NCBI RefSeq assembly: GCF_964355755.1
Contig: NC_092672.1
Location: forward strand, 8,308,001-8,372,000
Length of the DNA: 64,000 nt
Direction of reading: 5' to 3'
Source of the DNA: Antedon mediterranea
Taxonomy: Eukaryota > Echinodermata > Crinoidea > Comatulida > Antedonidae
Below the pieces are notes generated by a model. That model did not search any database. It saw only the letters and a program-made list of their open reading frames with translations, and was not told the origin of the DNA. Numbering within the stretch: the first letter of the stretch is position 1; each line of letters begins with the position of its first letter. The position numbers were made by a program, and so were the translations under genes. Shown piece after piece: positions 1 to 16,798 of this stretch.

Positions 1-3000
1 AGATGAGGGCTGAGTAAACGGGACCAGTGGTCCCACTCTAACTTATACTGGACAACTAAGGAGGTACCTTAGTATAATCCCACCAAGTGACTCCCAGGAA
101 CAATCCGCCATTTTCTCACAAATACAGTATCAATTTTCACTATATTTTAAAAATGTTATCGTAATTGAGTTACACTAAAATTTAAAAGATGAGGGCTTAG
201 TAAACGGGACCAGTGGTCCCACTCTAACTTATACTGGATGATTAAAAAGTTTCCCTAGTATAATCCCACCAAGTGACTCTCAGGAACAATCCGCCCTTTT
301 CTCACAAATACAGTATCAAATTTCACTATATTTTAAAAATCGTAAATGAGATACACTCAAATTTTAAAGATGAGGGCTGAGTAAACGGGACCAGTGGTCC
401 CATTCTAACTTATACTGGACGACTAAGGGGGTACCCTAGTATAATCCCACCAAGTGACTCCCAGGAACAATCCGCCATTTTCTCACAAATACAGTATCAA
501 ATTTCACTATATTTTAAATTATTAATCGTAATTGAGTTACACTCAAATTTTAAAGATGAGGGCTGAGTAAACGGGGCAAGTGGTCCCACTCTAACTTATA
601 CTGGACGACTAAGGAGGCACCCTAGTATAATCCCACCAAGTGACTCTCAGGAACAATCCGCCGTTTTCTCACAAATACAGTATCAAATTTCACTATATTT
701 TAAAAATCGTAAATGAGTTACACTGAAATTTGAAAGATGATGGCTGAGTAAACGGGACCAGTGGACCCACTCTAACTTATACTGGACGACTAAGGGGGTA
801 CCCTAGTATAATCCCACCAAGTGACTCTCATGAACAATCCGCCGTTTTCTCACAAATACAGTATCAAATTTCACTATATTTTAAAAATCGTAAATGAGTT
901 ACACTCAAATCTTAAAGATGAGGGCTGAGTAAACGGGACCAGTGGTCCCACTCTAACTTATACTGGACAACTAAGGAGGTACCCTTGTATAATCCCACCA
1001 AGTGACTCCCAGGAACAATCCGCCATTTTCTCACAAATACAGTATCAAATTTCACTATATTTTTAAAATCGTAAATGAGTTACACTCAAATTTTAAAGAT
1101 GAGGGCTGAGTAAACGGTACCAGTGGTCCCACTCTAACTTCTACTGTACGACTAAAGAGGTACCCTAGTATAATCCCACCAAGTGACTCTCAGGAACAAT
1201 CCGCCGTTTTCTTACAATAACAGTATCAAATTTCACTATATTTTAAAAATCGTAAATGAGTTACACTCAAATTTAAAAGATGAGGGCTGAGTAAACGGGA
1301 CCAGTGGTCCCACTCTAACTTATACTGGACGACTAAGGAGGTACCCTAGTATAATCCCACCAAGTGACTCCCAGGAACAATCCGCCATTTTTTCACAAAT
1401 ACAGTATCCAATTTCACTATACTTTAAAAATCGTAAATGAGTTACACTCAAATTTTAAAGATGAGGGCTGAGTAAACGGAACCAGTGGTCCCACTCTAAC
1501 TTATACTGGACGACTAAGGGGGTACCCTAGTATAATCCCACCAAGTGACTGCCAGGAACAATCCGCCATTTTCTCACAAATACAGTATCAAATTTCACTA
1601 TATTTTAAAATATTAATCGTAATTGAGTTACACTCAAATTTTAAAGATAAGGGCTGAGTAAACGGGACCAGTGGTCCCACTCTAACTTAAACTGGACAAC
1701 TAAGGAGGTACCCTAGTATAATCCCACCAAGTGACTCCCGGGAACAATCCGCCATTTTCTCACAAATACAGTATCAAATTTCACTATATTTTAAAATATT
1801 AATCGTAATTGAGTTACACTCAAACGTTAAAGATGAGGGCTGAGTAAACGGGACCAGTGGTCCCACTCTAAATTTACCTGGACGACTAAGGGGGTACCCT
1901 AGTATAATCCCACCAAGTGACTCCCAGGAACAATCCGCCATTTTCTCACAAATACAGTATCAATTTTCACTATATTTTAAATTTTTTTATCGTAATTGAG
2001 TTACACTCAAATTTAAAAGATGAGGGCTGAGTAAACGGAACCAGTGATCCCACTCTAACTTATACTGGACAACTAAGGAGGTATCCTAGTATAATCCCAC
2101 CAAGTGACACTCAGGAACAATCCGCCGTTTTCTCACAATTACAGTATCAATTTTCACTATATTTTAAAAATCGTAAATGAGTTACACTCAAATTTAAAAG
2201 ATGAGGGCTGAGTAAACGGGACCAGTGGTCCCACTCTAACTTATACTGGACAACTAAGGGGGTACCCTAGTATAATCCCACCAAGTGACTCTAAGGAACA
2301 ATCCGCCGTTTTCTCACAAATACAGTATCAAATTTCACTATATTTTAAAAATCGTAAATGAGTTACACTCAAATTTTAAAGATGAGGGCTGAGTAAACGG
2401 GACCAGTGGTCCCACTCTAACTTATACTGGACAACTAAGGAGGTACCCTAGTATAATCCCACCAAGTGACTCCTCCCAGGAACAATCCGCCATTTTCTCA
2501 CAAATACAGTATCAAATTTCACTATATTTTTTAAATCGTAAATGAGTTACACTCAAATTTAAAGGATGAGGGCTGAGTAAACGGTACCAGTGGTCCCACT
2601 CTAACTTATACTGTACGACTAAGGAGGTACCCTAGTATAATACCACCAAGCGATTCCCAGGAACAATCCGCCATTTTCTCACCAATACAGTTTCAAATTT
2701 AACTATATTTTAAAAATTGTAATTGAGTTACACTCAAATTTTAAAGATGAGGGCTGAGTAAACGGGACCAGTGGTCGCACTCTAACTTATACTGGACAAC
2801 TAAGGGGGTACCCTAGTATAATCCCACCAAGTGAATCCCAGGAACAATCCGCCATTTTCTCACAAATACAGTATCAATTTTCACTATATTTTAAATTTTT
2901 TTATCGTAATTGAGTTACACTCAAATTTAAAAGATGAGGGCTGAGTAAACGGAAACAGTGGTCCCACTCTAACTTATACTGGACAACTAAGGAGGTACCC

Positions 3001-4884
3001 TAGTATAATCCCACCAAGTGACACTCAGGAACAATCCGCCGTTTTCTTACAAATACAGTATCAAATTTCCCTATATTTTAAAAATCGTAAATGAGTTACA
3101 CTCAAATTTAAAAGATGAGGGCTGAGTAAACGGGACCAGTGGTCCCACTCTAACTTATACTGGACGACTAAGGGGGTACCCTAGTATAATCCCACCAAGT
3201 GACTCTAAGGAACAATCCGCCGTTTTCTCACAAATACAGTATCAAATTTCACTATATTTTAAAAATCGTAAATGAGTTACACTCAAATTTTAAAGATGAG
3301 GGCTGAGTAAACGGGACCAGTGGTCCCACTCTAACTTATACTGGACAACTAAGGAGGTACCCTAGTATAATCCCACCAAGTGACTCCCAGGAACAATCCG
3401 CCATTTTCTCACAAATACAGTATCCAATTTCACTATACTTTAAAAATCGTAAATGAGTTACACTCAAATGTTAAAGATGAGGGCTGAGTAAACGGAACCA
3501 GTGGCCCCACTCTAACTTATACTGGACGACTAAGGGGGTACCCTAGTATAATCCCACCAAGTGACTGCCAGGAAAAATCCGCCATTTTCTCACAAATACA
3601 GTATCAAATTTCACTATATTTTAAAATATTAATCGTAATTGAGTTACACTCAAATTTTAAAGATAAGGGCTGAGTAAACGGGACCAGTGGTCCCACTCTA
3701 ACTTAAACTGGACAACTAAGGAGGTACCCTAGTATAATCCCACCAAGTGACTCCCGGGAACAATCCGCCATTTTCTCACAAATACAGTATCAAATTTCAC
3801 TATATTTTAAAATATTAATCGTAATTGAGTTACACTCAAACGTTAAAGATGAGGGCTGAGTAAACGGGACCAGTGGTCCCACTCTAAATTCTACTGGACA
3901 ACTAAGGGGGTACCCTAGTATAATCCTACCAAGTGACTCCCAGGAACAATCCGCCATTTTCTCACAAATACAGTATCAATTTTCACTATATTTTAAATTT
4001 TTTTATCGTAATTGAGTTACACTCAAATTTAAAAGATGAGGGCTGAGTAAACGGAACCAGTGGTCCCACTCTAACTTATACTGGACAACTAAGGAGGTAC
4101 CCTAGTATAATCCCACCAAGTGACACTCAGGAACAATCCGCCGTTTTCTCACAAATACAGTATCAAATTTCCCTATATTTTAAAAATCGTAAATGAGTTA
4201 CACTCAAATTTAAAAGATAAGGGCTGAGTAAACGGGACCAGTGGTCCCACTCTAACTTATACTGGACGACTAAGGGGGTACCCTAGTATAATCCCACCAA
4301 GTGACTCTAAGGAACAATCCGCCGTTTTCTCACAAATACAGTATCAAATTTCACTATATTTTAAAAATCGTAAATGAGTTACACTCAAATTTTAAAGATG
4401 AGGGCTGAGTAAACGGGACCAGTGGTCCTACTCTAACTTATACTGGACAACTAAGGAGGTACCCTAGTATAATCCCACCAAGTGACTCCCAGGAACAATC
4501 CGCCATTTTCTCAAAAATACAGTATAAAATTTCACTATATTTTTTAAATCGTAAATGAGTTACACTCAAATTTAAAAGATGAGGGCTGAGTAAACGGTAC
4601 CAGTGGTCCCACTCTAACTTATACTGTACGACTAAGGAGGTACCCTAGTATAATACCACCAAGCGATTCCCAGGAACAATCCGCCATTTTCTCACAAATA
4701 CAGTTTCAAATTTTTAACTATATTTTAAAAATCGTAATTGAGTTACACTCAAATTTTAAAGATGAGGGCTGAGTAAACGGGACCAGTGGTCCCACTCTAA
4801 CTTATACTGGACGACTAAGGGGGTACCCTAGTATATTCCCACCAAGTGAATCCCAGGAACAATCCGCCGTTTTTCTCACAAATA
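1..4884. repeat. ~182 bp satellite array, 27 monomers, with 11-monomer higher-order repeat
   Basis: Twenty-seven monomers begin with a GATGAGGGCTGAG-like word at positions 2, 188, 369, 555, 736, 917, 1099, 1278, 1459 and so on to 4760. Each contains the odd palindrome GGGACCAGTGGTCCC and the word ACCCTAGTATAATCCCACC. The array runs off the left edge and stops inside a monomer at about 4884. Private variants recur about 2016 bp apart: CAGTATCCA at 1402 and 3418, CTCCCGGGAA at 1735 and 3751, GATAAGGGC at about 1645 and 3660, TACCACCAAGCGATT at 2641 and 4654. This shows an 11-monomer higher-order unit. No coding potential is visible. Monomer length and higher-order structure resemble centromeric or heterochromatic satellites, but no function can be inferred from sequence alone. 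Confidence 0.97.
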
Positions 4885-5083
4885 TTTAATTCCTAATACC
4901 ATAAAAGCCATAAGTAACAATGAAAATGTAAAGAATGCACAAACGGCGTTTCATAGTTATTGTTGGCTGGAAAAAATAAAAGTGGGCTGGCTTATTGTTG
5001 GCTGGCTTATTGTTGGCTAGCTTGACACAAGCATGTGCGAGTTCGTCAAATCTTACTGAGAAAACAAAAATTGAAGCATAAAA

Positions 5084-9332
<4,249 letters not shown>

Positions 9333-9517
9333 AAGAAAATAATCTGCATTTGAAAACTGTTTTTGTTGTGTATCGTTTAATGGTAATCCGTACAATCCTA
9401 TATTTTACAACCGACCTGTATAGGTATGTGTATATCGACATTTACATTGCATTGTGAGTAGATCATGAGATGACTCCAAGAAGATCAAAAGAAGAATGGC
9501 AGATTTAACATTGATGT

Positions 9518-9523
9518 AATAAA
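9518..9523 (+). terminator. Polyadenylation signal of NSUN5
   Basis: AATAAA 186 bases after the NSUN5 stop codon; this is the first canonical signal downstream. Confidence 0.6.
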
Positions 9524-12500
9524 GCCAATGATAATGTTAGTTCAAGGCCGTAATGAGAGGTTAAAAACAGATGAGGCAAAGATGCTTTAAATATAATTAT
9601 TAATATAAATTATGACGATTTGTGCTGGGAAATTAGGGTGGGTGGTGAATTATAGTATCAGACGAGGCAAGCGCCTCATGCTGGCTATGGCACTGTAGTT
9701 ATGTCTATCACTGTTCTGTTACTCGTTGTGTTCATAAGTTACCTTTACACCAAATTTTGACCTTATTTGAGCAAGTAAAAACTCGGAAATAGTTAAATTA
9801 TTCAAGTTAAATCCATCCAAATTTTATATAATATGATGTTAAAATTATTGATATTGTAATAATACAATTTTAGTGTCCAATTACCGGACCGGACTGGATC
9901 TGACTTGATGTGAATGTAGCTGTATGCTGTATTTCTCTTTGGAATGCGTTGCCTATTGACATCCGGCCGTCAGGCAACTTCCACCAGTGTCTTCAAATCT
10001 CCCCAAAACCCACCTTTTGAATTTTTAATTTTCTAAATGTAAAGCGCATTGAGCCTTTCAGCATAATGCGCTATATCAAGTACCAGTTATTAATATTATG
10101 CTGGCAACTGTATATTAATGATTGATGAGAAACAAATATTTATTGGGAGAACATAAAAATATTTTGTGTGCATTTTATTATTCAAATATGGACACTGTCA
10201 TACAGTGCCAAGTCAATTAAAATAGATAAATTTAATACATCAAAGCTAGGCCATACTAGAATTTCCTCAAGTTTGTAGTTATTGTCTTTGTTATGTTAGT
10301 CCACCAGTCATTGTTTCAGGTTTTTTGTCTTAACCCAAGTTTGTAGTTATTGTTTTCTTATTTTAGTCAACCAGTCGGCGTTTCAATTTTTGTCTGAATG
10401 TGAGCTCAAGTATTATACATATGGAACGCCATATGTGCCAAAATATTTATCTTTTTACTAATTTCGGTCTGGAACCTAGACTATGCTAATACTTTTGTAC
10501 AGTATAATATACTTTATAAAAACATTTGATAATAAGCAACATTAAAAGTCCAGCTTCTATTTAGTACTTATTATTTAAATATATTCAGAGAATAATGGTA
10601 ACTGATATCAGTTCTGGTATCTCTTTTTCGGGATCTTTTTCATTTATTTTAATAACAAGAGATATTATCATTATGAAGTCAAATAAAAGTATAAACATCT
10701 CGATGCTCATCCTGATCAAAGGCAACACACAACTTGCAATCTCTAACAATGTCAAGAAGTACAGTGCAAATCTGAACCGTAGAAAAAATCCAGCAACTAT
10801 GAAAAAAAAGAACAAACAAAAATCAATCATTTATTACAGCTACAGCTTACAACTGATAGACGCGTTTTTTTTCGTACATTAGTTGGGGAATTCTAATGTG
10901 AAAACCCAACTTATGTTCGAAAAAATATCGCCATCAAGCGTGGTTCCCACTAGCGATGCAACGTTACGCAACGTAAGGAAATGCCCTTCCAATCATTGTG
11001 TTTGCCCCCGCCTGCGTAAAGTCAAACCTGCTATGTTTCCAGCACTGCCTGTTGCGTCGTCGGTTCCCACTTGTGATTACGCAATACAGCACTTTGCGTC
11101 GATACGTCGTCTAGTGGGAACCACGCCTTAGGACGCAACGCAAGTACATAAGCAGCAGTGCAAGTAATTTGATCAATCACAACGTGATGGATCATCTTCC
11201 ATGCCGTTGTAATTGCTCAAATTACTTGCGTTGCGCTTACGTCTTTGCGCCGCATTCTGAGAACCAAGCTAAATGGATTAAAGAAAGGAGGCTTCCGGCC
11301 GGTTGTTTTCAATCATGATTATTGAGTCAATATTTTGTTAGGTCCAATTTTTTTTATCTAACCTAAGTAAATAGCTGTTATGTGATGTTAAAATAGCCTA
11401 TTCAACAAAATAGTTTTTGTTCAATTATTTCTTCGAGAGGACAATATATTTATATATATATATATCTTTTTGAAATAAATATAAATAATTCAACTTACGA
11501 ATACCAAATACTCTGCTTAAATTAGCACCTGTAAAAAAAAATAAAAGTCTTGATTTTGGATACCGTGATCCTAAAACTATATACATAACAGTAGAACGTG
11601 ATTAGTGCCTTCTACTTCAGTAATTGGACCAATCACGACGCTAGGTTGCGTCCAAACAGGCTATATCAATAATTAGATATTTGCAAAGACAATTTAACAA
11701 CACTCAGCTCGCCTTGCCACTTAACAGTCCGTTGATCTTATGTCGTCTGGCTGCGACAAATACCAATAGTAGGACTATTACGTACATATTCTCCGCGGCG
11801 CGGCAAACAAGTACCTGTTTATTATTTTACACAGAAACTCAATGTTCTACCTACATTTGAAAAAATTTACTGGATCACTTTTTGGTGTCTTCTTTTTTGT
11901 GATCCTTTCAACTGGGAAAGAAAATAATAAAAAACAATCTGTAAGTGTTGATTGCGTGTTTGTTTACGTAAAGGCCAATGTACAAGGACAATCGGTAAGC
12001 GGAAACTCACGTAGGCCTATCTATCCCCAGCGGAAACCGCCCGTCCGCTCTCCGTATTGTGTGTAAATGGTAATAGGGAATAACATAGATATTCTATTGT
12101 ATAACCGTTACCACTCGTCATGAGACAGTCATACGACGGGCGGCGGTGTCTTGTTTTTTTTTATAGTCCCTCTCTGTGTTTCCACTTGCATATAGATATG
12201 GAAATAATTTTACCGCGAAATCTAAATCGCGCCTGTCACCTAATTCTCCTGCCCCCCTTTTCCGGTTTTATGTCTAGACAAACCCGATACATAGTTATTT
12301 TTTTATCTGTGGTGGTGTGGGCGTCTATTTGCCTTCCCCTACGAAAGTCCCCAAAGTACAATTTGACAATACTTTTACATCTTACAGTGGTACTTCCCCA
12401 TAGAGATAATTAAAAACCGGAAATTGTTTTTTTAATGTTGATTGTTTAAGTTAATGTAATTTCTTAATCATAGACACACATTAGAAACCGGATATACATT

Positions 12501-14227
12501 CGATCGGTGATTTGAAGAAGAAATGAAAAGACAAAAAGGTATAAAATGCGCGTACATCACCGGAGCAAACTTTCAACCAATCAGAGGAGACCATGAGTGA
12601 CAACTCTATCCACAGAATAGAGAAACCGGTTAAGTGAACATAGGCCCATTTTCCTAGAGCCAAACTGTTTTAACCTTGCATCAAAAAGTTGCCTTGCTCC
12701 AAGTTTGTAGTTATTGTCTTTTTTATGTTAGTTCATCGAGCTCATGTATTATACGTATGAAACGCCATATGTGCCAAAACATTTACTACAAAACGTTCAA
12801 AATCATCGTTATTATTACTACTTATGCACCTACCTTCTTGTGGTTCTTCGATATTGCGTAAACAGCTGCAAGCTTAACAAAAATAATAACTTTTGTTAAA
12901 ATTGTGATATTGTTGAACAAAGCAAAATATATCACAGATATAATTACTAATACTGATCTAGATAGAAAAATGACATAAACACTCTCCTTATCAAACTGAT
13001 TTGGCTGGAGCCAAAGAAGAGACGAATTTCAACTACTTGCAATAATCAAATTTGACCAGTGTTGAAGTACCTATACGGACAGACATATAACTATATACAT
13101 AACTTAGCCTAGTTGACTCCGACAAACGTTGTTTACAAAATTGAGCAAACTATGAGTTTGTCAAAGTTAAGAACATTTTTCCAAAGTTAGCTAGTGTAGA
13201 CCAGTTGAAAAACGTCAGCAAAAACTTGTTTAGAAGTTTATACTGAAGTATGAATTTGCAAATTAAACACAAATCAAAAATATGATAACGTTTGCTAGTG
13301 TAGACAAGGCTTATTGTGCTTAACATACGCCTTGTATGATGACGTATTTAGCGGTATGTGAAAATTAGGTCATTATTATTTGTATAAGGCTATCTAGTTT
13401 GTATACAACAGATATCATCAGTCGACTCTTCTTTCAATTCATGATAAAGAATTGTGTCTTTCGATCTTGTCTGGTCTGAATTGGGTTATAAAAACAACAT
13501 AGGTCTATGGAAAGTATGACCCCTACACAGGAGAACGTTTAAAAGGTGACATTTACATTTTTAATTGAAGAGGTATTGTCTCCTAAAAACATGACAATGA
13601 AGATTAATAAAATCAGACTTTGAATAGCCCACTTTGTAATTTTAATAAAGTGAATCACTAAAAAAACACGAACAGATAATGTTTCCACACTTATAAAATC
13701 ACAAAATAAACGGTTAAATTCAGCCAAAAACACATTGACTATAATTGCAGCCAATTTGACTATTTTTTCCTTTAAATTACAGTTTTTTCAGGTAAATAAC
13801 ATTTTTTATCGATCCAATATTTGGTCAAGGTGAACATGTGACATTAAAATGGCATATTTAAAAAAATGTAATTTGGTTATAAAATCAGCAGCATTTTTCA
13901 TATCTAATTTTACGCCCATAAGCGAACTAAATGCCCATTTCATGCCTCATCCGTGAGTATTAATTATTAGCCAGAAAAACTTTAGACATCACACGCCAAT
14001 GCAGTAACTAGACAATCATCGGGAATTGAACATGTTTACTGTTGTTCTGAATGATTGTTAGAGTATATTGTCGGTGCGACACACGTCGACAGAGAAAAAT
14101 GGAAATTAATAATAAGGCCGTCTCAGTGGAACGGTAAACAGGTTTCCATCAACCAAAAGAGAGAGAGTGTGTTACAGACAAGCACAGGAAAGTTTGATAA
14201 TAAAAAAGAAGTTACGTGTAGGCTTAC
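9524..14227. other. Intergenic region with dispersed repeats, no supported gene
   Basis: Open frames here are short and lack recognisable domains or a splice framework. The stretch holds two related copies of a repeat containing AAGTTTGTAGTTATTG and ACGCCATATGTGCCAAAA (about 10270-10450 and 12700-12790), the GGTTCCCACTAG MITE region (10938-11275), a piece of the GCTCGCCTTGCC repeat (about 11705-11815), and a short AT microsatellite near 11452. Confidence 0.6.
10938..11126. mobile_element. GGTTCCCACTAG MITE
   Basis: Perfect 16 bp terminal inverted repeats, GCGTGGTTCCCACTAG at 10938-10953 and CTAGTGGGAACCACGC at 11111-11126. The same ends are found at 47935-48111 and one end at 19449. The sequence just to the right (11130-11275) carries an inverted pair of GCAACGCAAGTA-like words and ends GAGAACCAAGC, so it may be a second, diverged copy in tandem. 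No coding content. Confidence 0.85.
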
Positions 14228-14475
14228 CCTTCTTTCCCAGGCCAGCAGAAAAAGAGCATTACAAATGATGCTATACCGGCGAGAAGCGTGATTGATGTAC
14301 CTATTTTAGTTAAGTCATTTGCACATGTATCAGTGTGGTTTGATTCAAAGTGCCAATCCTCCCTTGGTTCAGAACATTCTGATAGACCAGCTATAGCAAT
14401 AGACGACCCAATGCAACTGACACCCAATATAACAATGAATATTGAGAAGTAAGTCTTTTCTGCTTCTGATGCCAT
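14228..14475 (-). CDS. Candidate exon of a small two-helix membrane protein
   Basis: On the minus strand an ATG at 14475 in good context (AACAATGG) opens 82 codons ending at a donor GG|GTAAGC at 14228. Residues about 8-30 are hydrophobic (SIFIVILGVSCIGSSIAIAG) and about 60-78 again (SITLLAGIASFVMLFFCW). The loop between them has two cysteines, an N-glycosylation site (NHT) and many charged residues, as expected outside the membrane. I do not recognise the family and cannot place the next exon. It could be a chance frame, but two well-spaced helices plus a donor exactly at the end argue for a real exon. Confidence 0.4.
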
Positions 14476-16798
14476 TGTTTTTCTTATAAGTTAGATTTCG
14501 AGAGTTTAGTGAAATGTGTGACACTTCTCTCAGAGCTGGTTGAAATGTTTCGCGTGTTGTATCAAACAAAGTCTCCGCAACACCTCTTATTCTCAGATCT
14601 TTAATTAGCGTTAAATTATATCGAATTTGCGAGACATACACTTCAGATTCAGTTGATGTGCAGTTGATTTACAGGGGTTTATAGCGAAATCTGTGGCACT
14701 TTAGAACTTCTCAGGTCTAGCTGAATGTGTAACGCATAACAGCACTGTCCGTGGAACTCTGCTCTTCAATTCTGTGATCAAGATGATTTTTGTTTAAGCG
14801 TTTCATAAAATGGATACAATAGGGCCTATCACTTTTCAGTTTTGAATTTGTAACGCGTTTTGTTGAAATGTGCTGAACTACCGTAGGCCTACCGTGACGT
14901 TTTTTCAAATCTGAATTTATTTTTGTAACGTTTGAAGGTTCTTCCCGTGTCACCATGCACCACTTTTTCAAATCCAGTTCAATGTGAAGTTTTCTATCGA
15001 AGCCTGCAGAACTATTTCTTAAATCTGGTAGAATGTGTAACGTTTTATAGGCCTGCAGAGTGTGACGTAATTGTTGAAGTTTCTTCCCGTCATAGTTACG
15101 ATAAAGGAACGCAGGTGCCAGGCCCTTCTAGTCTAGAGATAGCAAATTGATAATCGTGTTTGGAAGATCGAACAAAATGCATTCTTGTGAAAACGGATGT
15201 CTACTTAAGAACAAACAAGAGTTTAAAAAGTACCTAAAACGTCATAAACTTTGACCCGCCCTTCCAAATGAATGAACTTTGGCCACAGAAACCCATCTAT
15301 ATGAATGTATTATAATCAAATCAATTAGAAGATAATGTTATTTTGATATTATTTATCCTTTATATCTTTTATAGTTCATTTAACTTTTCAAAATCAATTC
15401 AAAATGTGGTTTTAGTGTCTGATAGTCCTATATCCGGGGATATTTGTTTGGTCCCGAAGGTGAGCCCATGGTTTTCTTCATTTGATTTGATGAGTCGATA
15501 TTATATATTCATTTCCTACCAAATAAACGACATACAGGAGGTGGGCACACAACTAAGGAACACGTTCTTATTATACCTAAAAGGTTTTGACTGCCCTTTA
15601 ATATGGCATATGGATTACAACAAGAAAAAATAACAATTATTAAACCTATATAATTTTTTAATCTTTCTATGCAATTTTTATTTAGTGAAGTTCCAGAAAG
15701 AGATGTGTGGGTTGCTAAAATTGCACACTTATCGATGGAGAATTACGAATATGAATTGAGTGATTGTTAAATGGCGGGAAGGGCACTAACAATATAAGTG
15801 AGTTACAACGTGCTAATTGAATGGATAGAGTGGGGAAATCCTTTCTTTGATTGAAGAGAAAGATTTGAAGTAGGCCCTAAAGTCTGTCCCAAAACATCTA
15901 GGACAGTGGTGTTTTGTAGGAAGATGGGAAGTATTTCGGACGGCGCATTGGCGGCGTCTATACTGTTTGAGTTAAAATGTATAAAGCCGATTTTCCACTC
16001 ATGTTTCCATCTTCCGAAACCCTCTCTCTACGCATTCGTATAAGCTGACGCTTTCGGAGTTATTTAGGATGTCCGCATTTTGTTTTTACTTCGGATGCGG
16101 TTCATTTAAAATTATTGTCATCATCGGAAAGGTCAGCCAAGAAGATTAGATACATAAATCGCTAGGCCTGTGTGTTTAAATGCATTATTTTCTATTCTGG
16201 TGCATTATAAAAAGCAATACAATCCAGCTTATCCATTTTAAAATGTTTATATTAACTATTGAATATCCCTTGACTAATTCCACAGGACAAAATTACTGAA
16301 AGGTCCCGTGAAATTCTCTCTCAAAGTAGGCACTATTACAATCAGGGAAGAGTGAAATTACTGATTAAAATGACAGGTTTCATAACTAATAGGCCTACTG
16401 TAATTAGTCAGTTAAAGTGCATTTGTTTTATTTTGTATCTAGTTCGATACATGTTTAATTTGATTTGATCAAAGCAATATTCTTCTTATTCCTGTCGTTA
16501 TTGTAATGCTTTGATAGTTTATTCTAATCTGTGTGTTGTTTGTCTATTCTTTTTGTGAGATTTGGTTCGATGTGGACTTAGCTATGGAGATCAGTCTTCA
16601 TCAAATATCATCAAATAATAAGATATTATTGATAATAGTCGGAAAGATCGAATTTTATCGTAGTTTTAACAATATTCATGATGATTTATTTTTTCGGTTG
16701 TGCGCCCTCTACATTTGATTGGAGGCAGAGAGAGAGAGAGCAGCAGACGATTCCGTGTTTTTTTTGTGAGTTGTATAAATTTTTTGGTTCTAAAAAAA
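14476..16798. other. Intergenic region upstream of NECAP
   Basis: No supported gene. A diverged fragment (about 15960-16060) shares AAAGCCGATTTTCC and CGCATTCGTATAAGCTGACG with the MITE at 31814-31980. The 5 prime leader of NECAP probably lies close to 16700-16798, where a GA-rich run (AGAGAGAGAGAG) precedes the start codon. Confidence 0.5.

Noticed and set aside
1-4884. CRISPR-like array
   Set aside because: Units are 182 bp with no spacer/repeat division, and the DNA is animal with introns; it is a satellite.
10585-12861. Several 60-97 codon open frames
   Set aside because: No conserved motif, no splice framework, and overlap with MITEs or low-complexity DNA.
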